Assembly (NCBI RefSeq): GCF_030463565.1
Contig: NC_134643.1
Coordinates: forward strand, 74,893,721-74,957,720
From: Pelecanus crispus
Lineage: Eukaryota; Chordata; Aves; Pelecaniformes; Pelecanidae
Direction of reading: 5' to 3'
Length of the DNA: 64,000 nucleotides
Of the stretch, positions 12,301 through 24,300 are shown in pieces. The position numbers and the translations under genes were made by a program. Under the pieces are notes generated by a model. The model worked only from the letters and a program-made list of their open reading frames with translations, did not search any database and had not been told where the DNA came from. The stretch's first letter is position 1, and every line of letters begins with the position of its first letter.

Positions 12301-15300
12301 CTACAGAAATCATTGAGATTATTGCCAGAATAAGGGCTCTCAATTGTCAGCCAAGGTGAGCAAGGGCATCAGTGTCTGGCCCTTACTATCATCTAATATT
12401 TCTGTAAAATATTTGAAGTACAGATGCTTTCTAAAATATGTATGATTTGGATTTCTATTGAACTCATTATTTTTGTTTGTTTTCAAACTAATTAGCGCCT
12501 TTTTTTTTTAACAGAATATGTATTATTAATTAAGATAATAAATGTTCTGTAATACCTGGTTACTTGTTTAAATCTACAGGGTAAAAGAGATTATTAAGTC
12601 CAGAATTTCATTTTGGCTGAAGTGTTCTTGTGCACTGAGGTTTCCAACTGGCAATACCTTGAGAATAATTTCTCACTCCATTTTGAGCATTTAAGATTCC
12701 TTCAATTATTAGAAGAAATGGAGGCTTCTTCATTATATTCTTTAATTTAAACTTAAATTCATTTTCATAGTTAGTTTGGAATTTCTGTTGCAACTCAATG
12801 AATTTGTCCAACTCTATTTATCACCTTATATATCCAATTAAATGTACATGTATGGATATTTCCCATCCTATATTGATATGGGTATTTCTCACCTACTAGA
12901 TTTCATAGTTACAGCACAATAAAATATATGCTTTAACACATTTTTTCCAGTTCCTCTTGAGGCTTTACACCCAGCAAGACAAGGTGACACATATGTGATT
13001 CCATTCTTCCCACAAACAGGGTCCCATATTTTAAGTGAGCAATCACAATCCCTGTTGTAGCCAGCAAGTAGAGTATTTTCTGCGTATGAAATTTGCTCTA
13101 TTCTGAAATACATTTAGAAGATTAATAAATATTTTGGTAATGAAATACCTACAGTAACAATTACCTTCGTAATTGGTAAGATTCTATTCTAGCTCAAGTG
13201 TTGATCCAGGACACAATCCTACATGCTCCTATCCTGGAGTCATGCCTTTGTATCTTTCTAGAGGATGTTATATTATACTGTATTATGTTATATTACATTA
13301 TATTAATATTATCAATTCATAGATAGGTATGCATACCCTACAGCATTTCTCTCATCTATCACATGTATGTTCTTCATTGTCTATAAGCATTACATATACC
13401 TACATCTGCATTTTACAGACGTACAACCCCTCCCAATGATTAATGGCAGGCTTCAAATCAAGAAAGTGCAGATAAAATATCCTCTGACAACTCAATAGTA
13501 ATCAAATTCCAGTAAACCAGCATAAGATAAAGGGGTTTGTCCCTCTGTAATTCTGAAATTGCATTCATGTATGCCTAATTTGATCAACAACAAATTATTT
13601 TTACCTGCAGTTACATGACTTGAATGTATAATTATATTAGCAAAAGAATTAATATGGATATGCAATTGCATGAGTCTTGATGTGGATATCTTTTTTAATA
13701 CACTTTATTGTTTAAAACAGGGATAACAGAAGATAAACCTATTGTCTCATGCAAGTAAAAAGCCTTGAGAATTTAGATCATGAAATTAAAATGTTGCAAA
13801 ACTATGGAGTCCCTGGCTGATTCTTGACAAGAAAAATCATTCCAGTGTCTTAAGATTAAGTCCTCTTGTGTCCTAAAGAACATACCCTTCATAGGAAACT
13901 GTTAGGCCAGCAACTGGTGAAGTATCACAGACAGTCCAATAGGCAGCAAAGTAGAGAAGGTATTCCAGTAAAGATACCCAAAATGCTATGTTCGCAGCCT
14001 GATAGATATTTATCTTGAATTTCTTCATGAATAAGCCTCCAAAAAAATATCCAATGCATATAACTGGCAAGTTGTAAACACCTATTTAAACAAGTGAAAC
14101 TTCCATGTTAAAGAAAAAGGAGACCATCAAAGCTACTTGTGAGGGAAGACTGTGTTTGGCAAAGACACATATAGTGCCTGTGACTGAATAATTTAACTAC
14201 AGTCAGAAATGGGTCTCTACTGTTCTCTTGCAGACCCAAAACGTCTGCCAAAGTCATCAGCAGTTGGGAACTGGTTGGAGAGCGAGCTAGAGGGTAAAAC
14301 TGAAATGGTTCACTGGAAAATTGCAATCTAGAGTTGCAATCTAGTTCCAACACACACACACACACAAAAGAAAACACAGGGTTTCAATACAGTCTCCCTA
14401 GCTGAGAGAGAAACTCAGTGGGAAGATAAGCTACTGGAGCACATCTTGGTACACACTGAGCATCACAAAAAGGAGGAACAGACTTTCAGTTTTGATATGA
14501 GATTACTGAACATGCTCTCATGCTTCTTTGCTGTTTGATACTTTAATGAAGCAAAGACTGACTGAAAGACATCTAGGAAGTAGCCGTCTGAAAAACAACC
14601 CTGCAGTGCAATGTCAATGCAACACAGATAAGATCTGTGATAGTTACATGCCTTTGGATGCACAGCTTCAAAACACTGGTAACGGAGGGCAACAGGAATA
14701 CTCATAAAAGGTCTGGCAGATTCTGTGTGGCAGGTTTTAAAGCAAATGGTGCAGCTACTGTGAAAGATGAGCACTGAGTTAAGGAACAGAACTATGGCTA
14801 GATGTATTTTAAGATGTTTCTTCTATAATGATTAGATAAATTCTAGCCTAATTAAGTCACTGCAGTTAAATAAGGGAACTGAGAATTTAAGACATGATAA
14901 AGTGGAACCATAGAAAAGCTCCTACAGTTTCAGGATTTTGCTTTGTGCTACAACTATTTGCCATTACCATTTCCCAATGCATGACACCTTCTTGTCCTCA
15001 CTCATAAAAAAAAAAAAGCTGATAAAGAGGAGACAAAAAAGACAAGCTGATAAAGAAGAGACAAAAAAAGACAGCTATTGGGGCGGTGCTTTCCTTCCAC
15101 AGAGTTCTGCATATAAAAGAGGATCTGAGGCTTTCAGAAGGCCCAAGACCAATACCTGAGGAGTGGAGATGATGGAAAATGTTGAAGATCACTGGCAATT
15201 TTAGCTGTGCACAGGTTCAACCCATCTATGCCTTAAGAGTTCTAGAGATGTCATTTTCATGAACATGAAATCTACCCTCTACTTTATAGTATACTTTTTA

Positions 15301-18300
15301 GTCAAGAAAATAGAATCAAGATAATTGGGCCCATGCTCTCTTGATGCAAATTAGCATATGGTCCTTAAGATCAGTGGTGCAAGTTTTACATCAGCTGAAC
15401 TTTCTGGGACAATTCAAAAGATGGGAAGTAGATTATTAAATTCTGCACACAAAATCAGGAGATGCTTAGCAGAAAATGCATGATTATTTAGAAATGCTTT
15501 GTAGTGTGGAATCTCTCATTTGTAGAAGCATTTGACCTTCGTATGTATATGTATACACATACACATGAATATATATATAAAAATAGAGAGAATTTGCATA
15601 GAGACATCACTACTTGGTAGAACACAGCAAAGCAAAATGCAGACGTACCAATTAAAAAGATGGCATCCGATGCAGATTTTCCAAACTGCTGTTCCAAATA
15701 TTTGGGCATGAAGGATACCACGCCATTGAAGGCACTGAACTGTAACACAGTTACGCATATAAATAACATATAAACTGGGTTGTGAAACAGAGCCCTGAGG
15801 AACGGGATGAAATCTGGAATGAAATGACGTAACAAGTTTGTGTGATGCTTTATGAAATGAATCACCCATTGCTCAGTGTGGCTGAGGGCAGAAGAGAGAA
15901 ACAGAAATGGTCCTGAACTGAATGAGACTAATTCTTGTGCTTTGCCAGACACCACAGGCCAAAGATTACGTGCTTAGCCCAGGCTACCCCAACATGTCTC
16001 TTCTACGCAAAGATAACCACGCACACACACACACATATGCACACTAATGCGTGCTGCTGCTTATAAAATATCACAGTAATAATCTTGTCGTAAAAGTTTC
16101 CTGAAACTTTTTAGCTGTATAGTGACCAAACTTTTCACCTACAGATTTGCAGCAGCAGCTACTACCCCACCATTCCTACTCCTTTCTCTCTCATCCCATG
16201 CCCTCAGAGCCTTCACCAAAACCTCCCCTCCACCTGGCATGCAAAGGGAGTACAAGGGGGAAGGGGTGCAAACGAACTAGATAGCTATGACAACCTGTCC
16301 CCAGAGACCTGATCACTGATTTTGGTTATTGCTGCTGTCAGTGATGGGGCAGAAGAGGCCTGAAGAAGGAGGTGACCACAGTTATTCCCATTGTACTCTC
16401 AAAGTCTGGATCCTCCAGTCTTCAGCCAAGTAAGCATCTGAGAAACTAATTTACACAGGTCTTTTCTCTGCATAATGCCTATTAAATCAGGATCTGAATG
16501 ATAAAAAAACCCACAATTCCTCTTTGTCTAACATTCTCTATTAATTAATGTGCTGAGCTATTGTCAAGGAACTCTGCAGAAAAACATAAGCATCTGTAAA
16601 ATAATGACTGTGCTTTATCGAAAGTGGGCACCACTTAGGAAGGATATATATCTTTCAGAGGTAGGCATGTATCTTACTAGGAGAGGATCTGTATGTAAGT
16701 CTTGCAAAAATGAGTCAAATATCCAAAACTCTATAAATAGCTTGTATTATTTATATATGCCATGCAGTTTATAATGAGATCTTTATGAAGAAGAGATTAA
16801 TTTTAGCTATAAATACTTCAATTTTCAACTTGAAATCCTTCGGGATATTAAAAAGCTGTCTGAACATAGAATCATAGAATCATAGAATCATTTAGGTTGG
16901 AAAAGACCTTTAAGATCATCCAGTCCAACCATTAACCTGACATTACCAAGTCCACCACTAAACCAATTAAGGGTAGAGTAGCAATTTCACGTTTCCTGGC
17001 TTGGCAGCTGGATTATTTATAATGAAAGTAAAAACTAGGAATCATTAAGATTGGAAAGGACCTCTAAGATCATCAGTCCAATCAGTCCTGGTCAACTGGC
17101 TCTAAGTGGCCCTGCTTGAGCAGGGGGTTGGACCAGGTGACCTCCAGAGGTCCCTTCCAACCTCAACCATTCTGTGAAATGAAAAGATTCTTAATTCAGT
17201 ATATTCAGGGACAGTGGACATTCACACTAGCACAAGGAGGGAATGACGATGAAAACATAAGCTCTGAAGGGACTCTGGAGTATCAGGACCCACAATCTGA
17301 ACTAGGAACCTTTCCTCACCAGAGCAGTACTTCATTCATGGATTCATTTAAGGCTACAATGACAGCAGAGAAAGATGCTGTGTTTATCAAAATGAAGCTG
17401 CAACATCAGCCAAGATCTGATACTCACTCTGAGTATGGTGAATTTGCAGGACTCATCTTGAAACACCATGGAGAGGTAGCTGGCACTTGGCACTTACTTT
17501 CTCAAAATGAAGATCCTGTCAAGGGGCCCTGAGCTGGGTACACAGAATCATGAGATTACTCTGAAGATCATAACCTTTGACATTTTTTATTCACTTACGT
17601 TTCCAACTAGCACAAAAAATGGAAGGAAAAAAATACACAGATATATAGATCTGAAAGACCACAGATGTGAATGTTGCTAACGGTAACATGATTAAATGTA
17701 AGTCAGTCAAATAGATCCTTGTTCAACAGCCATTAAAAGTTTATGAGACACTTAAGCACCTGTCAATTCCCTTTTATGGCTTTAAGCTGGACTCCAGAAA
17801 TATGCAAGACTTGTGCTGGTTTCCTGCTTTTCTGCACAGTAAATGTGGGGTACAATTAACTAATGTCTGCAGCTTGTCCACAGCTCACTGAGGTGTAATA
17901 TTCTTGATGAGATCTCAGTGCATTAATCCTCTACCAGGAAGAAAAGCTCCAGATCTACATACACCTGAAATGCAGGAGGGGGAAAGGAGTGAATTCAGAT
18001 CCTGGACCTATGACATTAGCTTTCATCCTCTGCAAGGAGCCGTTCTAAATCCCTGAACAAATCCTTTGTACTACAGAGAGATGAAAAACAGAGTATGCAT
18101 TTCATACCTTGGACCCATCTTTACTTACAAAAATACACGACATAGTTCACACCTAAGGACTAAATTAAGAAGGAAATAAAATACAATACAACTTGCCTTT
18201 AGCAATTTCATACATGGTCTGTTTGGCTTCATTTTTATCATTTTCTTGCAATAGTGCTACACTTTTTTTACTCATCTCCTCAGGTTCTTTGTTTTCTCCT

Positions 18301-21300
18301 TCCTTCATAAGTGTCTTGGGCAAAAACCAAAAAGGTATTCCTGTGAGAAGATTCAGTGATGCACAAATCAAAATGCCCAGCCACCATGCTCCAACCCAGC
18401 GGGCATCAGTAGCTGTTATAGTTATGTCCTCTATTAAAAACAAACAAACAAACAAAAGAAGAAACCACACATCTTACATTAGTTCAGAAACATTCTTCGC
18501 TGTCATTGTGTGTTTTCCTAGTCATCTCTGACATGTGATATATTAAAAGCATTTTAAATATTCTTAAAATGAGGCTGATGAAAGAGAATGTCTCCAGTTT
18601 TCTTTTCTAATGTTGCTAATTTTCTGGCAAATGTCAGTGTTTTTTATTAAATAAATTCTAGTCCTTTCCCATGTTAAGCCAGATGGCACAATTGTTCATC
18701 AAATAATTTATATGCAGATTCATTTGTGTATATGTGAATTCAGGCCTTTTATTGACTTTAATATTATACACAGATTTTTCGTTCTAAAAGAATCATCAGC
18801 AAACTCAGATAAAATGAAGACACCTCATATTAGCAAAGAAACATCTTTTAGTGTTGATAAATACACCATCATGCCTACTGATTTATATGTAAGATTCTAT
18901 ATATTCATCCATTATCTGCATCTACTGATCCCAGATCAACAAACAGTTCTGCACAGAATGATGCCAACAAGAAACCAAGGAAGGGGCCGATTACAGTTGC
19001 TGTATGTAGACATCCTAAAGTATGAAAAGGAGAAAACATACTAAATTAGAACTGGGACATAGTTATTTTCTTGGAATTGTTATGTATGTTTAGGACAGCT
19101 CTACTGAATTTGCACCTAAAAATGGCCTCATTTCAACAAGTTCATCTCTAGTTAAATTACACGTTCTACAGTATTATTATTTTGATAAGGCAGTAATGTC
19201 TGTCTTCTCTCTTCCTTTATTGGACTGAAGGGAGTCATAATAACCCTCTCTTTTGCTTTTGTTTATGTGTGTGTGTGTTTGGGGGAAGGGAATTATCACA
19301 ATAGCATAGATTTACCCAGGTAGAAAGGTGAATTCTCTACTTTGGCAAAATCCTCCAAATACGAAATGCCTAAAGGCATGACAGGAGTTTCACCTATTCC
19401 TCGTACTATGTTTCCAACCATCACAAATATCCACAGCAAGGACCCAGGCTCTTTTTCACATTCTGTGAATAAAATAAAAAGCCAGAATTAATGTTTTAAT
19501 TACATCTATTAATTAAATTCTAGAGATGAATAAAAACAATTGACTATCAGCTTAAACTTTGATGGGTAGCTCTGTCCTGTAAAACAGGTAAATAAGTAGT
19601 CACTTCAAGATACTTGAAAGGCTCCAGGACTGGAAGAAGCTGTTGCACTTTCTGGAGTAAAGCTTAAATCCCATCCCTCTCCATGCCATACCTTGTCCAA
19701 CCACGTGGCAGTCCAACCACTGCATAACCTAGGCCCTGCCCTTTACGCCTTTCCCTCAGCAAAACTCCCATTTTCATGTCAGTGGAGAGAAGACAATGCC
19801 TGAACATCAGTGATGAAGAGATGAAAAATCATGCCTGACTAACCTGATCACCTTCTACAACAAAGTAATACTTTCTGTTGACATGGGGAGGGCAGTGGGT
19901 GTTGTCTACCTGGACTTCAGCAAAGCATTTGCCACTGTTTCACATAGTCTCCTCCTAGACAAACTGGCAAGATACAGACTAGAGGGACAGCCTGCGAGAT
20001 GGGTGGGAAATTGACTCATAGGCCACACTCAGAGGGCGGTGATCAATGGCTTTTACTTAGGCTGGCAGCCTGTTACAAGTGGGGTCCCCCAGGGACCAAT
20101 ACTGGTCCCCACACTATTCAACATCTTCATAAATGATCTGGATGATGGGATTGAAAGCACTCTTACCAAGTTTGCTGATGACACCAAACTGGGTGGTGAG
20201 GTGGACACATCAGGAGGGAGAGCTGTCTTACAGAGAGACCTGGACAGTCTGGAAAAATGGGCTAGCAAGAACAGTATGACCACCTCTCTGAAATTCAGGA
20301 GTCTTTTGCAATGATTCAGGTAATTGTTGCATAAAACCCATACATTGTTATTTGATTATAAGAACTTTATCTGAAATAAACCAGAAGACCTCATGATTTC
20401 ACAGTGAGGTGCCACCATTTGCTTCCAAAAAAGCCATGCCACTGCAGAAGACATGGTGATGTTCTAACTTTGCATGGAATGAGATTTCTGAGCTTTCCAG
20501 ACTCTTTGCCTTGATTCAGACTGCTAGCTTCTGGTTTACTAATGTTCATAAGCCCCCATAAAAGCACATGGAGAGTAAATTCGTCTGTGTCTACATCATT
20601 GGCTGTTTCCTGGTAACTTCAACCAGCGCTCTGTACAGCAGTCCTCAGCACCTGGAAACCACAGCTTAGACCCTTACCTCAAAGCTTTGTTCTAGCACTA
20701 CAGATTTTTGCCTTGCACATCAATGACCTCCATATCCAGAAATTTCATCTGTCCTGATGCTATCTGTTCAGGTATTCAATTTCAGATTTGGAACATCTTG
20801 AGGACAATGCAAATTCTGATTTGGCAAATAATATACAAATTCTACCATAACTGGTGCATGTCACCAAATGTTACAGAAAGGTTTTCTATCTCCACCATTC
20901 CTCTGCAACTCAGAAGGTCAGTGTTTCCATGAGCAGGCACCCACTGGAACACAGCCCACAATCTGCCCATCTGGGCACTGCTCTGAGGAAATTTCTAACT
21001 TACTGTGACCTCTATACAGCTCTCGATCAAAATCAAGATCCATTACAATATAGAGAGTTGTGTTAAATGGGGTTAAGTCCAGTTGGCAGCCGGTCACGAG
21101 CGGTGTTCCCCAGGGCTCTGTTTTGAGGCCAGCCTTGTTTAATATCTTTATTGATGATCTGGATGAGGGGATTGAGTGCACCCTCAGTAAGTTTGCAGAT
21201 GACACCAAGTTGGGTGGGAGTGGTGATCTGCTGGAGGGTAGGATGGCCCTGCAGAGGGACCTGGACAGACTGGACCGATGGGCCGAGGCGAACTGTATGA

Positions 21301-24300
21301 GGTTCAACAAGGCCAAGTGTCGGGTCCTACACTTCGGTCACAACAACCCCAGGCAACACTACAGGCTTGGGGATGAGTGGCTGGAAAGCTGCCTGGCCGA
21401 AAAGGACCTGGGGGTGTTGGTAGACAGCTGGCTGAACATGAGCCAGCAGTGTGCCCAGGTGGCCAAGAAGGCCAACAGCATCCTGGCTTGTATCAGGAAT
21501 AGTGTGGCCAGCAGGAGCAGGGAGGTGATTGTCCCCCTGTACTCGGCGCTGGTGAGGCCGCACCTGGAATACTGTGTCCAGTTTTGGGCCCCTCAATACA
21601 AGAAAGACATTGAGGTGCTGGAGTGTGTCCAGAGAAGGGCAACAAGGCTGGTGAAGGGTCTGGAGCACAGGCCTTATGAGGAGCGGCTGAGGGAACTGGG
21701 GTTGTTTAGCCTAGAGAAGAGGAGGCTGAGGGGAGACCTTATCGCTCTCTACAACTACCTGAAAGGAGGTTGTAGCGAGGTGGGTGTTGGTCTCTTATCC
21801 CAAGTAGTTAGTGATAGGACGAGAGGAAATGGGCTTAAGCTGCACCAGGGCAGGTTTAGGTTGGAAATTAGGAAAAATTTCTTTACAGAAGGGGTGGTCA
21901 AGCATTGGAACAGGCTGCCCAGAGAGGTGATGGAGTCCCCATCCCTGGAAGCGTTCAAAAAACAGGTAGATGTGGCACTTCGGGATATGGTTTAGTCTAG
22001 TCTACCCTTGATTGGTTTAGGTGGGCTTGGTAGTGTAGGTTAGTGGTTGGACTGGATGATCTTAAAGGTCTTTTCCAACCTAGACGATTCTATGATTCTA
22101 TGATTCTATCTTAAGGGTCTTTTCTAACCTAAATGATTCTATGATTCTATGATCTGGCCAGCCTGCTGAATCTATCTGAGGGTCTAGCTCTCATTTATTC
22201 ACATCTGTCCTCCTACATAACTCAACATAATAATACTGTGCTGCAGCACAATCGTGTTTTTCCCACATCAGGACAGTTATCATGAACTATAATGACATTT
22301 AGTACTTTCTTTCTCTCCCTGACCTTGGATTTCTTCATCCCCTACAGTCCGCTTCAGATTCCACTGTTCTCTATGGCCCACTTTGTCACACTGAGACTTC
22401 TCATTGCCAGTTTGTTAATAAATAAAAACCATCTTTGTTAGCAGCAACTGATGACCTGCTAAATAAAAGGATTACTATTCAGAGATCAAGCCTGGAACTC
22501 CTGTATCAATGTCAGACTGCTGTCAGCAAACACGCACATGTGGTCAAATTCAAACCAGTTTTTGCATCACACAAGAAATGGACTCATACATATGAACGTC
22601 ACAGTTTTGCTTGTCCATAAACTATTAGAGAAACACTTTACCCAAGTATAGTCATAGGCTTGAGGACGTATGGGTTCCAGTGTGTACATTGAATGGCTGT
22701 GTAATTTAGAAGAAAACGCTTTACCTATTCATACCTTAATTTGTGCATTTATAAAATGAAGAAAAACAGTATCTGAAATCTTCAAATGAAGGATTAATAC
22801 CAAGTGCTATTAAGTATACACTTTTCTCAACTTTTCATTGTGAAGATGGAAAAATTAATGACTTAAGTGACATGTAGTCTTGGAAAGCTTGGAAGCCACA
22901 CCCATTACTAAATGCAGACACAAAAAACTACAGTACAACACTATGGTTTGATGTCACTGTGTACATACAATATTACAGCAGTGTGATTCAGCTTTAGCAC
23001 ACATTGATGGAACGCTATCACAAAATATCACAAATAACTGTGGGATTCATCTCACCTAACTTTTGACATCCACCAATCATCTAAGTTTCCAACACTGAGT
23101 AGGTGCATGCAGGAGGTAATCTGACCCACCCTAAAGTAAAAAGCATGGATGTCCTTACAGCAAGGGACACACTTTGCAAGAGCTCTGTAGTCTCCTTTGA
23201 CCAACTATCAAGGGAGGCTAAAGAGATGGTTCAGACTAAATGCTTCCCTTTGAGGTAGCTGAAGACTCAGGAGATTAATCCCATCCGCAGTGTGAGGATT
23301 TTGTGTGTGATCATTTAACAGTTGCCTCTGAGCCTTTTGACTTCATAGTAGTTACTTTATATGTATGTTGCTAGTGCACATACATATTTCAGTCTCCCAG
23401 ATAAGTTTTAGCCTAGTTCAGACTATTGTCTCTTTTCTCGAAAAGGAAGTGGGATCTGCTTTTTTTTGCTCTGTTTCTCATTCTTTTATTTCCTGTGTGG
23501 TACAATGAAAAAGCATCCTGATGCTTTTACCCGTTGTCCAAATACTTTTCCCACCTCCTCACAGTATCATAGTATTTCAAGTCAAAAAGAGGAACATTTG
23601 TGAGAACAACCTGGTGTTATATTTCCCTGAAGTGGACTGACAGGGATGTTAACTGAGCTGTTCAGATACTGTAAAAACTGCATGAAAAAAGCTACAGCTC
23701 TGGAATCACAGACTAAAGAACCAAGAAGGCTACGAGATTTCCTGACCTCTAGTTTCTATGCCTGATCAAAAGCAGGATCCTGAAATAATTGCTAATAAAA
23801 ATAAAATCCTATTTACATGAACACTATAAAAAATGAGGAAGAAGTATTAGTGGACATAGGAAGAGTCATACCTGTTGATGGTTCTTCTGTAGGTAAAGAG
23901 AACAAGCTTTGATTAACAAGGCACAGAGGCATGACTGAAAAATTCTCCTGTGGTGAAATACTGCTTTCAATATGATACCTGTTTGAATCAAAGGAAAGCA
24001 TTTATAGGTTAAGAAGAAACACATCAGAACCACCTCATAAATCTGTACTTCAGTAATGAAGCTATCTATAAGAAGAGTGTGTAGCTATATGAAGAAGGAA
24101 ACCCAGGTCAAAACTTAACTGTGCCTCAGTAAAAATCAGGCTAGGAACAAAGGAACTGTAGCAGGGAATCAACCCAGTATTTTACCCAGACTGTTATCTA
24201 GCTTCTAACCTAATCTTGTAACAGATGCTTCAGGAGAAGTTGATGAAACACCCCAATGAAATCCCTCATATCATCTTCTCTCTTACTCTTCTTACATTCT

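Noticed and set aside
13873-14070. Start of exon 9 at the in-frame Met or at the CCAG near 14065
   Set aside because: The acceptor TTTAAATAG at 14082 gives the family residues GVYNLP and the right phase; the others do not.
15814-15955. Extending exon 8 to the upstream acceptor CCCTCAG
   Set aside because: From exon 7's phase it meets a TGA at once, and the added residues do not resemble the family.
17116-17532. 138-codon plus-strand open frame in intron 7
   Set aside because: It begins inside a CR1 tail, has no family motif and no splice context. It is most likely chance plus repeat.
20053-20283. Minus-strand open frames across the CR1 copies (also 20918-21316, 21327-21668)
   Set aside because: These are reverse-strand shadows of the CR1 reverse-transcriptase frame.
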